This document shows, one piece after another, positions 34,996 through 42,943 of a stretch of 64,000 bases of DNA. Below the pieces are notes generated by a model. It saw only the letters and a program-made list of their open reading frames with translations. It had not been told where the DNA came from and searched no databases. Positions within the stretch are counted from its first letter, which is position 1, and each line of letters opens with the position of its first letter. Origin of the DNA: Streptomyces sp. A0958 (GTDB lineage: Bacteria; Actinomycetota; Actinomycetes; Streptomycetales; Streptomycetaceae); assembly GCF_004795035.1 (NCBI RefSeq), contig NZ_SSBK01000005.1:62001-126000 (forward strand), in the 5' to 3' direction. The translations under genes were made by a program, and so were the position numbers.

Positions 34996-37629
34996 ATGAA
35001 GCCGTCCCGGCCGCTTTATGAGCGCGAACCGGAACTCGCCACTGCCGCGCAAGCCATCGACGCGCTCTGCGGTGCGCAGGCGACCGGCGGGCTGCTGATC
35101 TACAGCGGCGAAGCAGGCATCGGCAAGACCGCGCTCCTGGCCGAGATCCGGGCCATGGCGGAGGACCGGTGCACGATCTGGTCCGCACGCGGTGGTGAGA
35201 CGGTCACCTCGGTGCCGTTCCACGTCGTGCGGCAACTGCTCCATCCCGCGCTCGACCAGTTCCCGCCGGACGACGTACGGGCCCTGTTCGGCTCCTGGTT
35301 CGACATCGCCGCCCCGGCCCTCGGACTCGCCGAGCCCTCCGGCCCGCAACCCGATCCGCAAGGTGTGCGCGACGGCCTCGACTACGTCGTCAAGCGCCTC
35401 GCCTCCCGGCTGAGCCACCGCCCGCTGGTGCTCCTCATCGACGACGCCCACTGGGCGGACGGCGAATCCCTGGCCTGGCTCGCCTCGTTCACCGCCCGCC
35501 TCGGCGACCTGCGTGTGCTCGTCGTCCAGGCCCACCGCCCCGAGGAGCTGGCGGCCCGCGAGGCCGCGCGCAACGCGGCGGGCGGCCACCCCGCGCAGAT
35601 CCGCGTCGCCCTGCGCGCCCTCACCCCCGACGCCACCGCCGAACTGGCCCGCGCGGCCCTCGGGGAGCACGCCGACGATCCGTTCTGCCGCGAGGTGTGG
35701 GCCGTCACCGGCGGCAACCCCTACGAGGCGGTCGAGCTCGTCGCGAAGGTCCAGGACCGCGAGCTGGTCCCGCTGGAGGAGTCCGCCGGGCTGCTGCGCG
35801 AACTCGGCGCGTCCGCCCGGGGCAGCGGCCTCGTCGCCCGGCTCGAACGGCTCGGCACCAACGCCAACCGGTTCGCCTGGGCGGCCGCCGTCCTCGGCAC
35901 CGAGATCTCCCAGGACCTCGCCGCCACCCTGGCCGGGATGAGCCCGGCCGAGGCGGCCGACTGCACCGCCCGGCTGCGCGAGGCCCGCATCGTCAGCGGC
36001 TTCGACCCGCTGGAGTTCGTACACCCGCTGATCGCCTCCGCCGTCTACCGCTCCATCCCGCCGGCCACCCGCACGGCCATGCACGGCAGGGCCGCCTGGG
36101 CGATCACCCGGGCCGGGCTCGGCCCCGCCGCGGCCTCCCGCCACCTGCTCGAAGTCCACCCCGACGACGACCAGGAACTGGTCGAGCAACTACGGGCCGC
36201 CGCGAAACAGCACCTCGCCGTCGGCGCGCCCGAGGCCGCCCGCCGCTGCCTGGAGCGCGCCCTCAAGGAGCCACCGCGCCACGACGTGCGCGCCACCCTG
36301 CTGTACGAGCTGGGCTGCGCGACACTCCTCAGCTCCCCGGCCACCACCGTGCAGCACCTGCGGGCCGCCCTCGACATGCCCGGCCTCGCCGACGACCTGC
36401 GGGTCGACGCCACCTTCCGGCTCGCCGCCGCGCTCTCCCACAACAACCAGCTCAAGGAAGCCGCCCTGGCCCTCGCGGCCGAGGCGGACCGTACCGCGCC
36501 GGGCCCCGGCCTGATGCGCCTGCAGGCCGCGCACTTCCTCTGGGAGGGCATGCAGGCCACCGAGGAGGACGGTCCCGGCCGCTCACGCCGGCTCGCCGCC
36601 AACGCCGACCACCTCACCGGCCGGGACAACGCCGAACGAGCCCTGCTCACCCTGCGCGCGTTCGACGCCATGCTGCGCGGCGAGAACGCCCAGATCATCG
36701 TCGACTTCTGCGAACGCGCCCTGGTCGACGGCCACCCCGCACGCGGACTCGGCTGGACCGACACCGAGTGGGGCTTCGAGCTCCCGGCCCTGGTCGGCAT
36801 CACGTACGCCTTCACCGACCGGCTCGACCGCGCCGAGGAACTGTTCGGCGAAGCGGTCCGGGCCTTCGAGATCTCCGGCTGGAGCGGCGCCCACCTGGCC
36901 TTCGCGCACACCCTCCTGGGCCTGGTCCACCGCCGCCGGGGACGCCTCGCCGAGGCGGAGGGCTTCCTGCGCGAGGGGCTGCGCCTCGCCGACCGGGTCG
37001 GCAGCGGACTCCCCGTCCACTGGGACGCCGCCTGCCTGCTCATCGACACCCTCCTGGCCCGGGGCCGCGTCGCCGAGGCACGCAAGGTCGCCGACCATTA
37101 CGACTTCGGCCTGCCCTATCCCAGCGCCATGGTGCTGCCCGACGCCCCGTGCGTCCGCGGCCGCCTGCTCCTGGCCGAAGGCCGTACGAAGGAGGCCGTG
37201 ACCGAGCTGGAGGCGGCCGGGCGGGCGATGGAGCCGCGCGGCAGGTTCAACGGCATCTGGGGCCCCTGGGCCGGCGACCTGGCACGCGCCCTGTCCGAGG
37301 ACGACCCGGGCCGCGCCGCTCAGCTCGCCAACACCGCCCGGGTCCACGCGGAGCGGTTCGGCACGGACACCGCCATCGGCGAGGCCCTGCGCTGCGTCGC
37401 GCTCTTCGCCCGCCCGGAGGAGGCCGTGCACCTCCTGGGCGAGGCCGTCCGCCACCTGGAGGCGTCACCCTCCGCGTTCGAGTTCGCCCAGGCCCTGGTC
37501 GACTTCGGCATCGCCACCCGCTCGCCCCGGGAGCTGGCCCGCGCCCACAAGCTGGCCACGGCCTGCGGCGCGGAAGGACTGGCGACCCGCGCCCAGCAGG
37601 CACGCGCGTCGATCCGGTCCGCCGAGTGA
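34996..37629 (+). CDS. Large AAA/STAND ATPase related to LAL regulators, without the LuxR DNA-binding domain
   Basis: 877 residues from an ATG after GGGGGAGG. Walker A is YSGEAGIGKTALLAEIRAMA (about residues 36-55) and Walker B is LVLLIDDAHWADGESLAWLA (about 142-161). A long helical region of TPR-like repeats follows, for example LLGLVHRRRGRLAEAEGFLR. LAL (large ATP-binding LuxR) regulators have this order but finish with a C-terminal LuxR helix-turn-helix of about 60 residues. Here the protein ends ATRAQQARASIRSAE, just where that domain would begin. It may signal through a partner or be a truncated regulator. The second tRNA-Pro starts 51 bases later. Confidence 0.8.
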   Translation: MKPSRPLYEREPELATAAQAIDALCGAQATGGLLIYSGEAGIGKTALLAEIRAMAEDRCTIWSARGGETVTSVPFHVVRQLLHPALDQFPPDDVRALFGSWFDIAAPALGLAEPSGPQPDPQGVRDGLDYVVKRLASRLSHRPLVLLIDDAHWADGESLAWLASFTARLGDLRVLVVQAHRPEELAAREAARNAAGGHPAQIRVALRALTPDATAELARAALGEHADDPFCREVWAVTGGNPYEAVELVAKVQDRELVPLEESAGLLRELGASARGSGLVARLERLGTNANRFAWAAAVLGTEISQDLAATLAGMSPAEAADCTARLREARIVSGFDPLEFVHPLIASAVYRSIPPATRTAMHGRAAWAITRAGLGPAAASRHLLEVHPDDDQELVEQLRAAAKQHLAVGAPEAARRCLERALKEPPRHDVRATLLYELGCATLLSSPATTVQHLRAALDMPGLADDLRVDATFRLAAALSHNNQLKEAALALAAEADRTAPGPGLMRLQAAHFLWEGMQATEEDGPGRSRRLAANADHLTGRDNAERALLTLRAFDAMLRGENAQIIVDFCERALVDGHPARGLGWTDTEWGFELPALVGITYAFTDRLDRAEELFGEAVRAFEISGWSGAHLAFAHTLLGLVHRRRGRLAEAEGFLREGLRLADRVGSGLPVHWDAACLLIDTLLARGRVAEARKVADHYDFGLPYPSAMVLPDAPCVRGRLLLAEGRTKEAVTELEAAGRAMEPRGRFNGIWGPWAGDLARALSEDDPGRAAQLANTARVHAERFGTDTAIGEALRCVALFARPEEAVHLLGEAVRHLEASPSAFEFAQALVDFGIATRSPRELARAHKLATACGAEGLATRAQQARASIRSAE

Positions 37630-37680
37630 GGTAATGTTTGTCCTGCAGCGGCCACCCGGTCCGACCGGGCGGAATCGCGG

Positions 37681-37754
<74 letters not shown>

Positions 37755-37773
37755 CTGGAGACAGTCGCAGGTC

Positions 37774-37807
37774 AGGGCCGGTTCCGGAGGCATCCGGAAC
37801 CGGCCCT
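37774..37807 (+). terminator. Hairpin terminator downstream of the second tRNA-Pro
   Basis: AGGGCCGGTTCCGGA pairs perfectly with TCCGGAACCGGCCCT around a GGCA loop. It diverges from the hairpin at 3051 by compensating changes that keep the stem paired. Confidence 0.85.
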
Positions 37808-37838
37808 CGGCCGTTCCTGGGGACCGGTCGGTGCTCGG

Positions 37839-39227
37839 TCAGCTGGTGGGGAAGTTGTCCGGGGTGCTGATCCGGCTCTTGATCAGTGCCCCCGATTCGG
37901 TCAGCACACCGCTGCTGCTGTAGTCACCGCCGTCGCAGGTGCCGGGCCGGAACGCGGCGCTGCTCTCGTCGGCGTCGGAGTAGGTCCAGTTCGCGTAGCC
38001 GATCTTCAGCTGGTCGAGCAGGTTCAGCCAGGCCGTGGTGCTCTCCCGGTCCATCGCTCCGCCGCCGGTTGCGCTCACCGTGCCGAACTCGGTGGCGAAC
38101 ATGGGCAGTCGGGAGGCCGCCCGGCTCAGCGTGGTGCGGTAGGCGTCCTTGTGGCTCGCGGCGTAGAAGTGGAACGCGTACATGATGTTGTCGGCATTGA
38201 CGGGGTTGTTGACGATCTCGTTCTCGTCGGAGCCGTCCGAGACGCCCAGCGAGGACCAGCCGCGGGTGCCGACGATGACGACGGCGTCCGGGTCGGCCGC
38301 GCGGATCACCGGGATGACCTGCTCGGCGTAGCTCTTGATGCCCGCCCAGCTCACCCCGTTGGGCTCATTGGCGATCTCGTAGATCACGTTCTTCTTGTCG
38401 GCGTTGCGGGCGGCGACGGACGCGAAGAACGTCTTCGCGCGGTCGAGGTTGTAGTTCGGGTCGCCCGGCGTCAGGGTGTGGAAGTCGATCAACGCGTACA
38501 TGCCCCGCGCCTCGGCCATGTCGACGAGGCCGTTCACACGGTTGGTGAAGCCCGTCGGGTCGGTCTCGTAACCGTCCTCCTGCACGTACATGGCGACGCG
38601 CAGCAGGTCAGCCTTCCAGTCGTCCGCCAGCGCGTCCAGGGACGCGTCGTTGTAGCACTGGCTGAACCACTGGATGCCGTGGGTGCTCATTCCGCGCAGC
38701 TGTACGGGGCGGTTGTACTGGTTGCACAGGTTCACGCCGCACACGTGGACCTGCCCGTTGATGCCCACCGGAGTGCCGGAGGAGGTGCCGTCGCCCGGGT
38801 CGGGCGGTGTGGTTTCGTCGCCCACGGAGCCCGTGCACGCCACGCCGTTGAGCGTGAAGGCCGTGGGCTTCGGGTTGGCGCCAGTGAAGGAACCCACCAG
38901 GCCCAGGTCGGCCGACGCGCCGGTGGCCAGCGAGCGGTTCCAGTCGACGCCGGCGGCGGTGACCGTGGAGCCGGACTGCGACCAGGTGGCGTTCCAGCCC
39001 TGGTCGACCTTCTGGCCCGAGTCCGGCAGGGTGAAGGCGAGCGTCCAGCCGTTGACGGGCTGGCCCAGGTTGGTGACCTTGACCCCGGCCTGGAAGCCGC
39101 CCTGCCACTCGCTGGTGACCGTGTAGTCGACCTTGCATCCCACGGCGGCCACCGCATGGGGGCTGAATGCGACCGTGAGACCCAGGGTCGTCGCACAGGT
39201 CGCCAGTAGAGCCAATAGGCGTTTCAC
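37839..39227 (-). CDS. Secreted endoglucanase: N-terminal CBM2 plus GH5 catalytic domain
   Basis: 462 residues from a GTG seven bases after GGAGG. The signal peptide is KRLLALLATCATTLGLTVAF ending AVAA. The cellulose-binding CBM2 (about residues 30-132) has SEWQGGFQAGVKVTNLGQPV and surface Trp residues. A short Pro/Gly/Thr linker leads to the GH5 domain from about 150 (QLRGMSTHGIQWFSQCYNDA). The acid/base is Glu 288 in YEIANEPNG and the nucleophile Glu 380 in FATEFGT. It cuts internal beta-1,4-glucan bonds outside the cell. Two CebR-type boxes lie upstream. Confidence 0.93.
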   Translation of the reverse strand: MKRLLALLATCATTLGLTVAFSPHAVAAVGCKVDYTVTSEWQGGFQAGVKVTNLGQPVNGWTLAFTLPDSGQKVDQGWNATWSQSGSTVTAAGVDWNRSLATGASADLGLVGSFTGANPKPTAFTLNGVACTGSVGDETTPPDPGDGTSSGTPVGINGQVHVCGVNLCNQYNRPVQLRGMSTHGIQWFSQCYNDASLDALADDWKADLLRVAMYVQEDGYETDPTGFTNRVNGLVDMAEARGMYALIDFHTLTPGDPNYNLDRAKTFFASVAARNADKKNVIYEIANEPNGVSWAGIKSYAEQVIPVIRAADPDAVVIVGTRGWSSLGVSDGSDENEIVNNPVNADNIMYAFHFYAASHKDAYRTTLSRAASRLPMFATEFGTVSATGGGAMDRESTTAWLNLLDQLKIGYANWTYSDADESSAAFRPGTCDGGDYSSSGVLTESGALIKSRISTPDNFPTS

Positions 39228-39262
39228 AGCATTCCTCCATGTATGAAGCGGGGACGACGTGA

Positions 39263-39276
39263 TGGGAGCGCTCCCG
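39263..39276. promoter_or_regulatory. CebR-type box, near the cellulase start
   Basis: TGGGAGCGCTCCCG has one mismatch to the CebR operator TGGGAGCGCTCCCA and lies 36 bases before the cellulase GTG. CebR sites of this sequence are established for cellulase regulation in Streptomyces. Confidence 0.85.
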
Positions 39277-39374
39277 AAAGCTGGTGGGGCAGGAGCGGTC
39301 GGACTTCGCCAGGTGAGCGGAAGGAGCGTCGGCGCAGCCCGGTGCCGGAGTGGGTCAAGGGGGCACCGTGAAAA

Positions 39375-39388
39375 TGGGAGCGCTCCCA
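39375..39388. promoter_or_regulatory. CebR-type box between the cellulase and LacI genes
   Basis: A perfect TGGGAGCGCTCCCA palindrome, 148 bases upstream of the cellulase start and 207 bases before the LacI gene start. It could serve either gene. Confidence 0.88.
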
Positions 39389-39594
39389 ATCTCGGGGTTT
39401 GCCAGACGCTCCGTCAAGCGGTCGGACCGGATTGGTAGTTGGCGCCGCGCCGAGGGCTGCGCGCCGGACGGGCCCCGCTCGCCGGCCGCGCTGCCCCGGA
39501 GGCCGTGAGATCCCCGCGCTCGTGGACGGTCCGCCGAAGGCCCCGCCGGCGCCGCCGACGGGCCGTAGGATCGGTTGTTCTTGGGGGTGGGAGC

Positions 39595-40617
39595 ATGCTG
39601 AAACGGGGTTCCGGAACACCGACGTTGGAGGAAGTGGCCGCTCTGGCCGGAGTGGGGCGGGGCACGGTCTCCCGGGTGATCAACAACGCGTCGGGCGTCA
39701 AGGCGTCCACACGCCGTGCCGTGCAGCGCGCCATCGACGAACTCGACTACGTGCCCAATCTGGCCGCGCGTTCACTGGCCGGGCGGCGCGCGGACGCGGT
39801 CGCGCTGGTGATGACGAAGTCGGACTGGCGGCTGTTCGGGGAGCCGTTCTTCTCGGAGATCGCGCGGGCGGTCGGGGACGCCCTGACGGAGGCGGGTGTG
39901 CAACTGCTGCTCACCCTCGTGCACACGGACATCGAGCGGCAGCGGCTCGTGGAGTACGTGCGGGGCGGCCGGGTCGACGGGGCCCTGCTGGTGTCCGTAC
40001 CGGCGGGGGACCGGTTGCCCGACATGCTCGCCGACGCCGGGCTGCCCACGGTGCTGCTGGGCAGGCGCTCGGGCGAGGAGCGGGTGACCTATGTGGACGC
40101 CGACAACGTCGGCGGTGCGCGGGCCGCGGTCGAGCATCTGGTGAGCGGCGGGCGGAGGACCATCGCCGCCATCGCGGGCCCGCCCGAGATGTACGTCGCC
40201 CGGTGCAGGCTGCGCGGCTACCGGGAGGCGCTGCGCGACGCGGGGCTCGGCGAGGTGCCGTCCCTGGTCGCCGGGGGCGACTTCACCGAGGCCAGTGGGC
40301 GGCGGGCGATGGCCGGGCTCATCGAGCGGCACCCGGAGGTCGACGCCGTCTTCGCCGCGTCGGACAGCATGGCTGCCGGTGCGCTGGCCGCCCTGCACGC
40401 CGCGGGCCGCCGGGTTCCGCAGGACGTGGCGGTGGTCGGCTTCGACGACTTCGAGTTGGCCGAGCAGACCGAGCCGGCGCTGACGACGGTCCGCCAGCCG
40501 ATGGAGGAGATCGGCCGGACCATGGTACGGCTGCTGCTGGAGGAGATGGGCCAGCCGGAGGTGGCCTGGCGCCATGTCATCCTGCGGACCCGGCTGGTGG
40601 TGCGCGAGTCGGCCTGA
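39595..40617 (+). CDS. LacI-family regulator, probable CebR-like repressor of the cellulolytic genes
   Basis: 340 residues from an ATG. The helix-turn-helix TLEEVAALAGVGRGTVSRVI is followed by the hinge YVPNLAARSLAGRRADAVAL and the effector domain (TYVDADNVGGARAAVEHLV, FAASDSMAAGALAALHAAGR, VAVVGFDDFE). It lies between a cellulase and an LPMO gene, each with a CebR box. CebR itself binds cellobiose/cellotriose and normally sits beside cebEFG, which are not here, so this may be a second regulator reading the same operator. The ligand is inferred. Confidence 0.85.
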   Translation: MLKRGSGTPTLEEVAALAGVGRGTVSRVINNASGVKASTRRAVQRAIDELDYVPNLAARSLAGRRADAVALVMTKSDWRLFGEPFFSEIARAVGDALTEAGVQLLLTLVHTDIERQRLVEYVRGGRVDGALLVSVPAGDRLPDMLADAGLPTVLLGRRSGEERVTYVDADNVGGARAAVEHLVSGGRRTIAAIAGPPEMYVARCRLRGYREALRDAGLGEVPSLVAGGDFTEASGRRAMAGLIERHPEVDAVFAASDSMAAGALAALHAAGRRVPQDVAVVGFDDFELAEQTEPALTTVRQPMEEIGRTMVRLLLEEMGQPEVAWRHVILRTRLVVRESA

Positions 40618-40791
40618 GGCGTCGTCCCGCGCACCGCTGCGACCGCCTGAGCGGCCGGTCGGCGCCGTGACGGCCGCTCCGCGTGCCTTGCCGTGCCCCG
40701 GACCGCCCCGGCCGGGGTTCGTGCGACGCATTCCGTCCTAAGGGGTTGTCAGGGGCATGCCTAGCTCCTACAGTCCCTACGAACCATCGAG

Positions 40792-40805
40792 TGGGAGCGC
40801 TCCCA
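40792..40805. promoter_or_regulatory. CebR-type box upstream of the LPMO gene
   Basis: A perfect TGGGAGCGCTCCCA, 269 bases before the LPMO ATG. The rest of 40618-41073 holds no gene that I can support. Confidence 0.88.
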
Positions 40806-41073
40806 AGCGTGGCGGTCGGCGCTTCCGACACCCTTGCCGCCCCATCCCGTCATTCCTGAACTCGCCCCGGGCCCGCCCGGTCACCCCCCCCACCCCGCCC
40901 CGCCCCCACCTACGCAGACCGCCCCGGACCGCCCCGGCCCCACGTGGGCGCGGCCTCCGGGGAGACGAAGGCCCCCTCACGCACGGTGCCCACAGGAGAA
41001 CAGAAAGCTCCGACCGTACAAGAGGAGAAAGGTCCGACCGGAAGGCAGTCCTCACACAGGCACAGGAGACACC

Positions 41074-42228
41074 ATGGCTCGACGCAGGAAACAACTCGCT
41101 TCTCTGATCGCGGCGTTCGCGACGCTGCTCGGCGGAATCGCCCTGACCTTACTGGGCCAGGGCAGCGCGCAGGCGCACGGCGTGACGATGATGCCGGGAT
41201 CGCGCACCTACCTCTGCTACCTGGACGCCCAGACCAGCACGGGCGCCCTCGACCCGACCAACGCGGCCTGCAAGGCCGCGCTCGCCGAGAGCGGCGCGAG
41301 CTCGCTGTACAACTGGTTCGCCGTGCTCGACTCCAACGCCGGCGGGCGGGGCCAGGGCTACGTACCGGACGGGAAGCTGTGCAGCGCCGGTGACCGGTCG
41401 CCGTACAACTTCACCGGATACAACGCCGCCCGCGCCGACTGGCCCCGGACGCACCTGACGTCCGGGAGCACGATCGAGGTCAAGCACAGCAACTGGGCCG
41501 CACACCCCGGCTCGTTCCGGGTGTACCTGACCAAGCCCGGATACTCGTCCACCAGCGAACTGGGCTGGAACGACCTGGAGTTGATCGAGACCGTCACCAA
41601 CCCGCCGCAGGTGGGCTCGCCGGGCACGGACGGCGGCCACTACTACTGGAATCTGGACCTGCCGTCGGGCCGCTCGGGTGACGCGTTGATGTTCATCCAG
41701 TGGGTGCGTTCGGACAGCCAGGAGAACTTCTTCTCCTGCTCCGACATCGTCTTCGACGGCGGCAAGGGCGAGGTGACCGGCATGCGCGGCTCGGGTGGCA
41801 CGCCCACCCCGGACCCGACGGACCCCACCAACCCGACGGACCCCACCAACCCGACCGATCCGACCAACCCCACCGATCCGACCAACCCGACGGACCCGAC
41901 CAACCCCACCGACCCGCACACCGGGTGCATGGCGGTGTACAGCGTGACCAACTCCTGGAGCGGTGGCTTCCAGGGCTCCGTCGAGGTCATGAACCACGAC
42001 ACGACGGCACGCGAGGGCTGGGCGGTCCAGTGGAAGCCGGGCGCCGGCACCCAGATCAGCAGCGTATGGAACGGGGCGCTGACGACCGGGTCGGACGGCA
42101 CCGTCACCGTCAAGAACGCCGACTACAACCGGACCATCCCGCCGGACTCCAGCGTGACCTTCGGGTTCACGGCGACATCGACCGGTAACGACTTCCCGGT
42201 CGGCTCGATCGGCTGCGTCAACCCGTAG
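41074..42228 (+). CDS. Secreted AA10 lytic polysaccharide monooxygenase with C-terminal CBM2
   Basis: 384 residues. The signal peptide ends AQA before His 35, so the mature protein begins HGVTMMPGSRTYLCYLD. His 35 and His 144 (NWAAHPGSF) form the copper histidine brace. The AA10 domain (to about 245) is followed by a linker of seven or so TNPTDP repeats and a CBM2 (YSVTNSWSGGFQGSVEVMNH). It oxidatively cleaves crystalline cellulose or chitin outside the cell, complementing the GH5 cellulase. Codon 26 is TTA, so translation may depend on bldA tRNA. The start is preceded by CAGGAG. Confidence 0.95.
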   Translation: MARRRKQLASLIAAFATLLGGIALTLLGQGSAQAHGVTMMPGSRTYLCYLDAQTSTGALDPTNAACKAALAESGASSLYNWFAVLDSNAGGRGQGYVPDGKLCSAGDRSPYNFTGYNAARADWPRTHLTSGSTIEVKHSNWAAHPGSFRVYLTKPGYSSTSELGWNDLELIETVTNPPQVGSPGTDGGHYYWNLDLPSGRSGDALMFIQWVRSDSQENFFSCSDIVFDGGKGEVTGMRGSGGTPTPDPTDPTNPTDPTNPTDPTNPTDPTNPTDPTNPTDPHTGCMAVYSVTNSWSGGFQGSVEVMNHDTTAREGWAVQWKPGAGTQISSVWNGALTTGSDGTVTVKNADYNRTIPPDSSVTFGFTATSTGNDFPVGSIGCVNP

Positions 42229-42237
42229 CCGCTGAAG

Positions 42238-42284
42238 GCGGCAGCGCCGGTTTCCGCTTCCCACGCTGAAACCAGCGCTGCCGC
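42238..42284 (+). terminator. Hairpin terminator after the LPMO gene
   Basis: GCGGCAGCGC pairs with GCGCTGCCGC and, inside it, GGTTTC pairs with GAAACC, with single unpaired bases between. Confidence 0.85.
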
Positions 42285-42301
42285 GTCACCGGCCGGTGGA
42301 C

Positions 42302-42796
42302 TCACGCCTCGGCCGGGAGGAGACCGGTGCGGCGGTGGGAGCCGAGCCGGATTCCGGTGACGGCACTGACGTAACGGGCACCGCGGCGGTCGTGCGGGAC
42401 GACGAACTGGGTGCCGGCCTCGTCGAGGTCCCGGCCGTCCATCCGGGTCGCCAGCAGAACCGGCGCGTTGCCGAAGTCGGCGTCGATCTCCGCCCAGGAC
42501 AGCACGGTGTGATGCCCGTCGCCGCCGCTCACGGCGAGCAGGAAGCGGGAGCGCTCCTTGCGGCGCAGAGGGCCGAAGCGGGGCTGTGCCACGGCCACGA
42601 CCTCGCGCAGCAGCGGGCCGGCGAAGGTGTGGCGCTGCGGTCCGGAGGTGGCGCAGTCGAAGACCACCTCGGCCCGGTGCTGCTCCCAGTCCCGGCGCAG
42701 ACGGGCGACGGTGGGGGTCACGGGGTCGGCCATGTCCCCCCACAGCGAGAACGTACGGACGGGCGTGGGACGCGGGGCGGTGTTCGGTCGGCTCAT
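42302..42796 (-). CDS. Small sulfite-oxidase-fold (Oxidored_molyb-like) protein
   Basis: 164 residues, less than half the length of full sulfite-oxidase-type enzymes. The core VVFDCATSGPQRHTFAGPLL places a Cys where the molybdopterin-binding Cys of the SUOX fold lies, and ADFGNAPVLLATRMDGRDLD, VVPHDRRGARYVSAVTGIRL complete the domain. It has no dimerisation domain or signal peptide. The ATG follows GAGGGG. It lies 147 bases downstream of the molybdenum hydroxylase genes on the same strand and may belong to that operon. Confidence 0.7.
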   Translation of the reverse strand: MSRPNTAPRPTPVRTFSLWGDMADPVTPTVARLRRDWEQHRAEVVFDCATSGPQRHTFAGPLLREVVAVAQPRFGPLRRKERSRFLLAVSGGDGHHTVLSWAEIDADFGNAPVLLATRMDGRDLDEAGTQFVVPHDRRGARYVSAVTGIRLGSHRRTGLLPAEA

Positions 42797-42943
42797 CGTC
42801 GGTCCCCTCGCGGCGGTCGGTGCGGCGGCTGCGCGCAGTGATACCCGACCGCCGGAGCGGTGAACCGCGATTGCTATGCGAATGAGCCTGTTCGCCTCGC
42901 ATGTGTGAGCTTCCTACGAGACGGGCGCTCGCATTCGGCTGGT

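Noticed and set aside
41800..41925. Regular short repeats resembling a repeat array
   Set aside because: They encode a Thr-Asn-Pro-Thr-Asp-Pro linker within the LPMO frame, so they are a protein linker, not CRISPR or regulatory repeats.
37839..42228. Cellulase, regulator and LPMO as a chitin locus
   Set aside because: The GH5 endoglucanase and CebR boxes favour cellulose; the LPMO alone could act on either polymer, so chitin was not called.
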